A stretch of DNA of 64,000 nucleotides from Sedimenticola sp. (GTDB taxonomy: Bacteria; Pseudomonadota; Gammaproteobacteria; Chromatiales; Chromatiaceae), in contig PKUO01000104.1 in the NCBI GenBank assembly GCA_002869585.1, forward strand, positions 23,845 to 87,844, given 5' to 3'. Below are positions 57,666 to 64,000 of this stretch, piece after piece. A program made the translations under genes and the position numbers. The notes below the pieces were generated by a model. It was not told the origin of the DNA. It saw only the letters and a list, made by a program, of their open reading frames with translations, and ran no database searches. Position 1 is the stretch's first letter. Each line of letters starts with the position of its first letter.

Positions 57666-60600
57666 TCAGCTGTTTAGCATTTTTGCGCAATACTTCTGCC
57701 CGAGCAGGATATCCACCTCGGCCACGGGCAATGGGCGGCTGCAGTAGTACCCCTGCACTTGATTGCAGCCCTGCTCGTTCAGAAAACGAATCTGTTCCAG
57801 GGTTTCTGCACCCTCAGCGATGACATCCAAACCCAGGGTTTTGGCCATGGCGATAACCGCCTTGGTGATGGCGGCATCTTCCTCGTTCTGCGGTAACTCG
57901 GTGATAAAGTAACGGTCCACCTTGAGTTTCTGCAGTGGGAAGCGCTTGAGATAACTGAGTGAGGAGTAACCGGTCCCGAAATCATCAATAGACACCCGTA
58001 CCCCGAGTTCATTGAGCGCAACCAGTACATGAACAGCACTGTCGGCGTCCTGCATCACCATGCTTTCGGTGATTTCAAGGTCCAGGTACCGCGCTTCCAG
58101 GCCGGTACGCTGCAGGACATCTTCCACCATCGAGACTACGTTGGTGTTGAACTGACGCGCTGAGAGGTTTACCGCTATTCTGAAATCATCATCCACCAGA
58201 TGATGCCAGGCCTGGCGCTGTTGGCAGGCCTGTTCAAGAACCCAGCGGCCGATATCGTTGATCAGACCGCTATCCTCAGCAATCGGAATAAAACAAATTG
58301 GAGAGACATTACCCAGTTCAGGATGTTGCCAGCGCAGGAGCGCCTCAGCGCCCATATATTTGCCATCCGACAGCCGTACCTGGGGTTGATAGTGCAGCGA
58401 CAGTTCACCCCGGTCTATCGCATAGCGCAAGGCGTTTTCCAGAAACAGCCGTTCCTCGACGCCGGCATTCATTTCCGGCAGGTAAAACTGATAGGTATTG
58501 CGACCCAATTCCTTGGCCCGATACATGGCGATATCCGCATGTTTGACCAGTGAGGTCGAGTCTGCGCCATCGTTCGGAAACATGCTGATTCCGATACTGG
58601 CGCCAATGAATACTTCACTGCCCTCCAGGCTGTAGGACTGTTCGAGACGCTTGTTGATCGTCTGCGCCAGATGGCTCACCTCAAGCTGGTCGATATCCTC
58701 CAGAATAATGGCGAACTCGTCACCACCCAGACGCGCTACCGTATCACTCTCCCGAACGCAGTCCAGTAAGCGCAAGGCTACCTGCTTCAGCAACATATCC
58801 CCGGCCTTGTGCCCAAGACTGTCGTTGATCGGCTTGAAGCGGTCCAGGTCGATATAGAACACGGAGACCGTTTTAGCTTTTCGCCGGGACAGGCGCAAAG
58901 TCTGTTCCAGGCGATCCTCGAACAGGCGTCGATTGGCCAACTCAGTGAGTGAATCATAATAGGCCAAGCGTAGAATGCGCTGTTCCGCCGTTTTTTTCTC
59001 GGTAATGTCATTCATGACACCGACGTAATTGACTGGTTGCCCCTTGTCATCGTAGATACAGCTTATGGTGAGCCATTCGGTATAGATTTCACCGCTCTTG
59101 CGCCGATCATTCATCTCCCCCTGCCAGCGCCCGCATTCCTTCAGGCTGCGCCAGATCTCCTGGTAATGCTCATCATCATGCCAACCCGAACTGAGTATCT
59201 TGGGCGTTTTTCCGATAGCCTCCTCGGCAGCGTAACCGGTTATCCGGCTAAAGGCCGGATTAACATCGATGATCTTCAATTCCAGATCAGTGATTAAAAT
59301 CCCTTCCAGGCTGTGTTCGAATACGCTGGCGAGAAGACGGGAGTGATTCTCAGCCTGTTTCCGGTTGGTGATGTCCAACACTGTTCCATGCAACGCTATC
59401 GCCTTTCCTGCTGAGTCGCGAATGATTTCACCTTCCGCGTGAATGACGCGCTGGTTGTCGCCGGGCAGCAACAGCCGGTACTCCATCTCAAAGCCATCCT
59501 GCTGCCTGATGGCGTTTTTGATAGTCTCATCCACCATTGCACGGTCATCGGGATGCACACGTTCAAAAAAGATCGACAAAGTGCCTTCGATCACCCGTGG
59601 GTTAAAACCGAATATGCGGTAAATCTCATCCGACCAGACGATGTGGTTCTGTTCCAGGTCCCAATCCCAACTTCCCAGGCTGGCGATGCGCTGGGCATTG
59701 GCCAGGCTCTTTTCCCGCTTGTGGAGTTCCTCGGTGCGGGTATCCACGCGCTGTTCCAGCTCTGAGTTCAGCAGGGCCAAGGCCTGTTCCCGCTGCCCTA
59801 CATCGTTGGCGGCATGCCGCAGGGCTTCGGCCAGTATCTCGGTTTCCCTGCTGCCGGTATTACGTATGTCAATATTGTAGTCCCCGTTGGCGATCTGATA
59901 GGCGCTATTGGTCAGCCCATCCAAGGGGCGCGTGATGCGTTGCAAAAACAGGTAGGTTGCCAGCAACACCATCATACCCAGCCCAACGATCAGGAAAAGA
60001 CTATGCATGTACCGGTTGTCACGCAAGGCGAGTATCTGTGCATGGGGTACGGTCAGTACCAGCCCCAGAAAACGGGTCGGGTGCACGGGATCAAAAAAGA
60101 GACGCCCAAATTGCACTTTTTGCCGCGACCCGGAAGTAGTCACATCAAACTGTAGCTGGTTGACAGCCACATTCTCCTCATACAGATCGCTCAGCGAGGG
60201 AAACTCATCCTGCAGCCGGTAACGCTTTCCGAGATCAAATCCGAAGCTTTTTTCCGGATCGGGATGGTAGAGATAATCACCCTGTTCATCGGTGATATAG
60301 AGATCCACTCCGGAAGGTAACTGTCCCTGGAGTCTGGCAAAGAGCGGATCGACATTTCGATTGATTACCAGCATGCCAAATATCTCACCGTTCGCATCAT
60401 AGATCGGTTTGGAGATGCGCAGAGTCGGGATATGTGGCGTGGTAATCTGACCAAAATCACGGTTCAGATTGATGTTGGAGATGCAGAACTGGTCTGGTGG
60501 GCGTTCCAGTGTGAGTTGGAAGTAGTCCCTATCCGCCTTCGATTGCAACATCTGTTCAGGGATCACGACAACCTCATTGCCGTTGTGATCCACCCGGACA

Positions 60601-61001
60601 ATCTCACGTCCCTGATCCGCGGCGCCGATAAAGCGCACCTGCTGGTATTCAGGGTACTTCTTGATCACGGCTGTAAAGATCTGTTCCAGACGGCTGCGCC
60701 ATGACGCTTCCGTGGAGCCATCTAAAGGGTCCACGCCACCCGCCTGGCGGCTACGGATGATGCCTGTAACCGGCGGCATCTGGCTGATCAGTTCAAGATC
60801 CCGTTTTAGATGCTCGATCTGGCTTTGCAACTCGCCTGCCAGGAGTTCAGCGTCATTTTCCAGATCAAGCGCGGCGCGCTGCATCTCATGCAGGGACTGA
60901 TGCCGTTCGTAGAGCACGGCGATCAACGTTGTAGCACTCAGAATCAGAAACAGGATGATCAGCCCAAACCTTCTGCCCAGATTGAATACAGGTACACTCA
61001 T
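57666..61001 (-). CDS. Cache-HAMP-PAS-PAS-GGDEF-EAL c-di-GMP signalling protein
   Basis: 1111 aa. Helix at about 13-32, double-Cache-like periplasmic domain to about 330, second helix (FLIVGLGMMVLLATYLFL), HAMP (RITRPLDGLTNSAYQIANG), two PAS domains (about 440-690), GGDEF with intact GGDEF and a preceding RESD inhibitory site, and EAL with EALLRW, LEITESMVM and IDDFGTGYSSL. Both catalytic domains look intact, so it may make and degrade c-di-GMP, with the balance set by periplasmic and cytoplasmic signals. Transcribed alone. Confidence 0.95.
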   Translation of the reverse strand: MSVPVFNLGRRFGLIILFLILSATTLIAVLYERHQSLHEMQRAALDLENDAELLAGELQSQIEHLKRDLELISQMPPVTGIIRSRQAGGVDPLDGSTEASWRSRLEQIFTAVIKKYPEYQQVRFIGAADQGREIVRVDHNGNEVVVIPEQMLQSKADRDYFQLTLERPPDQFCISNINLNRDFGQITTPHIPTLRISKPIYDANGEIFGMLVINRNVDPLFARLQGQLPSGVDLYITDEQGDYLYHPDPEKSFGFDLGKRYRLQDEFPSLSDLYEENVAVNQLQFDVTTSGSRQKVQFGRLFFDPVHPTRFLGLVLTVPHAQILALRDNRYMHSLFLIVGLGMMVLLATYLFLQRITRPLDGLTNSAYQIANGDYNIDIRNTGSRETEILAEALRHAANDVGQREQALALLNSELEQRVDTRTEELHKREKSLANAQRIASLGSWDWDLEQNHIVWSDEIYRIFGFNPRVIEGTLSIFFERVHPDDRAMVDETIKNAIRQQDGFEMEYRLLLPGDNQRVIHAEGEIIRDSAGKAIALHGTVLDITNRKQAENHSRLLASVFEHSLEGILITDLELKIIDVNPAFSRITGYAAEEAIGKTPKILSSGWHDDEHYQEIWRSLKECGRWQGEMNDRRKSGEIYTEWLTISCIYDDKGQPVNYVGVMNDITEKKTAEQRILRLAYYDSLTELANRRLFEDRLEQTLRLSRRKAKTVSVFYIDLDRFKPINDSLGHKAGDMLLKQVALRLLDCVRESDTVARLGGDEFAIILEDIDQLEVSHLAQTINKRLEQSYSLEGSEVFIGASIGISMFPNDGADSTSLVKHADIAMYRAKELGRNTYQFYLPEMNAGVEERLFLENALRYAIDRGELSLHYQPQVRLSDGKYMGAEALLRWQHPELGNVSPICFIPIAEDSGLINDIGRWVLEQACQQRQAWHHLVDDDFRIAVNLSARQFNTNVVSMVEDVLQRTGLEARYLDLEITESMVMQDADSAVHVLVALNELGVRVSIDDFGTGYSSLSYLKRFPLQKLKVDRYFITELPQNEEDAAITKAVIAMAKTLGLDVIAEGAETLEQIRFLNEQGCNQVQGYYCSRPLPVAEVDILLGQKYCAKMLNS

Positions 61002-61341
61002 GGTGATCAGGCTCTACTTGCCACACACTTGAAGCGGCATGGTAAAGCCAAAATAACCGCACACTAAACAGGTAATTGTAAATTTCTGCGAAAAACCCAC
61101 CAATTTGCGCCTCTGAACAGATTGTTTTCATCGGGTAGCAATGAGGAAGAACCGCTAATAATAGGTAGCCGAAACCATAATATTAACGCAGTTCGTTAGT
61201 CAACTATCGACCCCTGGGGATAGAACTTTAGCCCAGGTATATGCGTGCTGACTGGGTTCCTGTATTGGGAAAATTCGGATTTGGCCCGCTGATTATCCAT
61301 CCGGCAAAAGAGTTCACGGAAACGGCCGGCCGATCAAACCA
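61002..61341. other. 340-base non-coding gap
   Basis: Between the start of the GGDEF/EAL gene and the end of a lipoprotein gene, both on the minus strand. I see no convincing open frame, tRNA or long repeat; it must hold the promoter of the 1111-aa gene near 61020-61150. Confidence 0.5.
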
Positions 61342-61695
61342 CTATTGCTCAGCCGTTTTGCTAAACTCGGCCACAAACTCCCCCGCCTTGCGCAGGGTCG
61401 CCTTGTCACCACCCTGAGTATCCAGGGTAAAACGTGATTCAATATCCGTATTGGCCGCAAACACACACTCCATGGCGATATTTTGTTTACTCTTACCGCC
61501 CCAGAAACAGCGCCATAGCGCCTCCTCGCTGGCGGGAGAGAAAAGCTCGGCACGGCCTTCGTACATGACGACAACCTTGTTTATGCCATCGTTGGAGGCA
61601 CCAGGCGCAGTCCATGTGCCTGAGGCAGGATGCGGACTGCAGGCGGACAATATAATTGCCAGCAACGGCAAAACAGTCAAAAACAGTGGTTTCAT
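61342..61695 (-). CDS. Small lipoprotein of unknown function
   Basis: About 117 aa. Signal peptide with lipobox ILSAC (about residue 19), then a domain with SGTWTAPGASNDGINKVVV, a cysteine pair region WRCFWGGKSKQNIAMECVFA, and a charged end. It has no family that I recognise. ATG at 61695 (MKPLF) is preferred to the one two codons upstream. Confidence 0.75.
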   Translation of the reverse strand: MKPLFLTVLPLLAIILSACSPHPASGTWTAPGASNDGINKVVVMYEGRAELFSPASEEALWRCFWGGKSKQNIAMECVFAANTDIESRFTLDTQGGDKATLRKAGEFVAEFSKTAEQ

Positions 61696-61815
61696 AGTCA
61701 TCTATAATTGGGTCTAAAAAACTGCACGATAGCCGATCAATAGAGCCCTTCGCCTTGATATGAAACAGATTTATCTATTATTTACCTTGGCAGCCCGATT
61801 CCGTGAGGCACGAAG

Positions 61816-62097
61816 ATGATTCTGCCCGTTGAGCTGCAACGGTTGCAATCTGTCAGTACCGGACGAGTCTTCGCCTTCGGTCTTGCCTACGGGCTGGCGG
61901 TGATTATCATGGGTCTGGTCTGCGTGATCTTGCTGCTGATTCTTCAGCAGGCGCAGATCAGTAACAGCCTGCGCTGGGCAGGATTCATCACCATTCCCGG
62001 CTTCTTCTGCCTCTATATCTTCGCGGCCTTACGCATCTTCCGGCTGTTTGGCCAGATGTTTCTGGACAAACGCAGGCGAACGCTGTCGGGCTGGTAA
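61816..62097 (+). CDS. Small two-helix membrane protein of unknown function
   Basis: 93 aa. Two hydrophobic segments (about residues 19-44 and 52-72) with a basic C-terminal end (FLDKRRRTLSGW). GTGAGGCACGAAG upstream of ATG 61816 supplies a ribosome site. It precedes ettA by 135 bases on the same strand. Confidence 0.7.
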   Translation: MILPVELQRLQSVSTGRVFAFGLAYGLAVIIMGLVCVILLLILQQAQISNSLRWAGFITIPGFFCLYIFAALRIFRLFGQMFLDKRRRTLSGW

Positions 62098-62231
62098 GGC
62101 CCGGCCTGGGAAATCTCCAATAAACCCGGCCTTTGGAAGCCAGAGAAAATGCAGTTGTCAGTTCACCGGCGATATGTGTCAAAATAGCGGGTTGTTATCA
62201 AAATTACTGTTTTATTACCCAAGAGAATTCC

Positions 62232-63899
62232 ATGGCCCAGTACATCTACACCATGAACCGCGTGGGGAAAATCGTCCCACCGAAACGTGTCATTTTGCGC
62301 GATATCTCCCTCTCCTTCTTCCCCGGCGCCAAGATCGGCGTTCTCGGTCTGAATGGCTCGGGCAAATCCACCTTGCTGAGAATCATGGCGGGTGTCGATA
62401 CCGATATCGAGGGTGAAGCTAGGCCTCAGGCCGGAATCAATGTCGGTTACCTTCCTCAGGAACCGCAACTGAATCCGGAAAAGGATGTTCGCGGCAATGT
62501 GGAAGAGGCGGTCGCGGATGTGGTGGAGGCGCTGGCCGAGCTGGACAAGGTGTACGCCGCCTATGCCGAAGCGGATGCCGACTTCGATGCCCTGTCCGCG
62601 AAACAGGCGAAACTGGAAGACCTGATCACCGCAAAAGACGGACACAATCTCGACCGCACCCTGGAGATTGCCGCCGATGCCCTGCGTCTGCCGCCTTGGG
62701 ATGCGGACGTCAACACACTCTCTGGTGGTGAACGCCGCCGTGTTGCCCTGTGCCGCCTGCTGCTCTCCAAGCCGGATATGCTGTTGCTCGACGAACCGAC
62801 CAACCACCTGGATGCCGAATCGGTTGCCTGGCTGGAACGTTTTCTGCACGACTATCCCGGCACAGTGGTGGCCGTCACCCATGACCGTTACTTTCTGGAT
62901 AATGTCGCCGGCTGGATTCTCGAACTGGACCGTGGCTACGGTATTCCCTGGGAGGGCAACTACTCCTCCTGGCTGGAGCAGAAGGAGCAGCGCCTGGAGA
63001 TGGAACAGAAGCAGGAAGCGGCCCGCGTCAAGACCATCAAGCACGAACTGGAGTGGGTACGCTCCAATCCGAAGGGTCGGCATGCCAAGAGCAAGGCACG
63101 TCTGCAACGCTATGAGGAGCTCTCATCGCAGGAGTTCCAGAAGCGCAACGAGACCAATGAAATCTATATCCCACCGGGCGAACGCCTGGGCGAGTTGGTG
63201 ATCGAGGCCAAGGGACTGACCAAGGGCTTTGGCGACAAACTGCTCTACAACAATCTCAGTTTCAATCTGCCCCAAGGCGGCATTGTCGGCATCATCGGAC
63301 CCAATGGCGCGGGTAAAACCACCCTGTTCCGCATGATCACCGGTCAGGAAAAGCCTGACTCCGGGGAGCTGCGCATCGGCGATACCGTGCAGGTCTCCTA
63401 TGTCGATCAGTCACGCGATGCCCTGGATGGCAACAAAACCGCTTGGGAAGAGGTCTCCGACGGACACGACATCATCACCGTCGGCAAGTATGAGTTCAAC
63501 TCCCGCGCCTGGCTGAGCCGCTTCAATTTCAAGGGCACCGATCAGCAGAAACGGGTAGGTGATCTCTCCGGTGGGGAGCGCAATCGTCTGCACTTGGCCA
63601 AGTTACTGCAAAAGGGCGGAAACTTGCTGCTGCTTGATGAGCCAACCAATGACCTGGACGTAGAAACCCTGCGCGCACTGGAAGACGCACTGCTGGCTTT
63701 CCCCGGCTGCATCGTGGTGATCTCCCATGACCGTTGGTTCCTGGACCGTATCGCCACCCATATCCTGGCTTTCGAAGGTGACTCAGAGGTGGTCTGGTTT
63801 GAAGGCAACTACGCCGACTACGAGGCCGACCGCAAACGTCGTCTGGGCGCCGAGGCGGACCAGCCCCACCGCATTAAATACAAGCCTATCAACCGTTAA
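62232..63899 (+). CDS. ettA: EttA, ABC-F translational throttle protein
   Basis: About 555 aa. Two ABC domains: Walker [10 protein letters not shown] and GPNGAGKTT, signatures [11 protein letters not shown] and [11 protein letters not shown], with the ABC-F linker between them. N-terminus [19 protein letters not shown] and the arm region matching E. coli EttA identify the subfamily. It gates translation at the ribosomal E site according to ATP/ADP ratio. Start placed at ATG 62232 by homology; the frame extends upstream to 62133. Confidence 0.97.
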   Translation: MAQYIYTMNRVGKIVPPKRVILRDISLSFFPGAKIGVLGLNGSGKSTLLRIMAGVDTDIEGEARPQAGINVGYLPQEPQLNPEKDVRGNVEEAVADVVEALAELDKVYAAYAEADADFDALSAKQAKLEDLITAKDGHNLDRTLEIAADALRLPPWDADVNTLSGGERRRVALCRLLLSKPDMLLLDEPTNHLDAESVAWLERFLHDYPGTVVAVTHDRYFLDNVAGWILELDRGYGIPWEGNYSSWLEQKEQRLEMEQKQEAARVKTIKHELEWVRSNPKGRHAKSKARLQRYEELSSQEFQKRNETNEIYIPPGERLGELVIEAKGLTKGFGDKLLYNNLSFNLPQGGIVGIIGPNGAGKTTLFRMITGQEKPDSGELRIGDTVQVSYVDQSRDALDGNKTAWEEVSDGHDIITVGKYEFNSRAWLSRFNFKGTDQQKRVGDLSGGERNRLHLAKLLQKGGNLLLLDEPTNDLDVETLRALEDALLAFPGCIVVISHDRWFLDRIATHILAFEGDSEVVWFEGNYADYEADRKRRLGAEADQPHRIKYKPINR

Positions 63900-64000
63900 A
63901 CTTGACATCCTCCCCGGCCTGAAGCCCAGGGATTCCTACGGCGCTCAGGCGTGGCATTGAACCACTCCCGAGTCGCTTCGGTGGGTTCCTGCTGCTGGCG
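63896..64000 (-). CDS. C-terminal end of a TnpB-type (IS200/IS605 OrfB) protein, partial
   Basis: Minus-strand frame entering from the right edge, 34 codons plus TAA, reading [24 protein letters not shown] then [10 protein letters not shown]. This resembles the variable tail of IS1341-type TnpB proteins, where the last codons overlap the right end of the element (GGGCTTCAGGCCGGGGAGGATGTCAAG on this strand). Its stop overlaps the ettA stop on the other strand. Only the tail is visible, so no catalytic motif can be checked. Confidence 0.6.
   Translation of the reverse strand, partial: RQQQEPTEATREWFNATPERRRNPWASGRGGCQV
63900..64000 (-). mobile_element. Probable right end of an IS200/IS605-family element
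   Basis: The stretch beginning TTGACATCCTCCCCGGCCTG just after ettA contains an imperfect hairpin (63912-63931) of the type found at the right ends of IS605/IS1341 elements, where the omega guide RNA of TnpB is encoded. The element would continue beyond the window. The exact boundary with ettA cannot be fixed from one end. Confidence 0.55.

Overview
The window reads as an unbroken stretch of chromosome from a sulfur-oxidising gammaproteobacterium. Gene order is gammaproteobacterial: surE-pcm-yqaA-nlpD-rpoS, pyrG-kdsA-eno-ftsB-ispD, dnaQ-rnhA-yafS, tig-clpP-clpX-lon-hupB. The sulfur lifestyle is inferred from a Gly/Tyr/Pro-rich secreted protein of the sulfur-globule type, a DsrC-family protein, a cbb3 oxidase and two FNR regulators. 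A Chromatiales or Sedimenticola/Thiodiazotropha-like origin fits but cannot be proven from this sequence alone.

Layout. 1-4.4 kb: high-affinity cbb3 oxidase (ccoNOQP), a 41-aa membrane peptide and the start of ccoG, with two FNR-type boxes upstream of ccoN. 4.4-9.2 kb: an FNR-like regulator followed, going upstream, by rpoS, nlpD, yqaA, pcm and surE. 9.4-17.1 kb: smr, truD, ispF, an inserted dsrC-like gene, ispD, ftsB, eno, kdsA, pyrG. 17.4-18.8 kb: the sulfur-globule-like protein and a second, more canonical fnr behind two tandem FNR boxes. 18.8-22.7 kb: dnaQ, rnhA, a methyltransferase and mltD. 22.7-29.3 kb: a complete peptide-type ABC transporter with unusual proteins. 29.5-39.4 kb: fabI, ppiD, tRNA-Asp, tRNA-Val, hupB, lon, clpX, clpP, tig, tRNA-Leu. 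39.6-44.8 kb: hemN, prmB, iscR, a YqiB-family gene, an AT-hook protein and a thioredoxin. 44.9-57.6 kb: adk, htpG, phosphoglucomutase, PEP synthase, a diguanylate cyclase, unrecognised genes and a dihydrolipoyl dehydrogenase. 57.7-64 kb: a 1111-aa GGDEF/EAL protein, small envelope genes, ettA, and the 3' end of an apparent IS200/IS605 tnpB entering from the right edge.

The most striking signal is that three conserved genes (hupB, lon and a thioredoxin) are each interrupted by one in-frame TAA, with the reading frame and family similarity continuing unchanged on the far side. In lon and thioredoxin the TAA sits where relatives carry glutamate, so one G-to-T change (GAA to TAA) explains it. A fourth gene (yafS-like) has an ATG directly followed by TAA at its likely N-terminus. 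The explanation could be pseudogenisation, ochre readthrough or sequence error. The pattern deserves checking because HU is a known Lon substrate and an AT-hook chromatin-like protein lies nearby.

Oxygen and redox control is the other theme: two FNR paralogues with all four cluster cysteines, four FNR-type boxes, cbb3 oxidase, oxygen-independent HemN and an orphan IscR. Two c-di-GMP proteins add a signalling layer. No CRISPR array, rRNA operon or prophage is visible.
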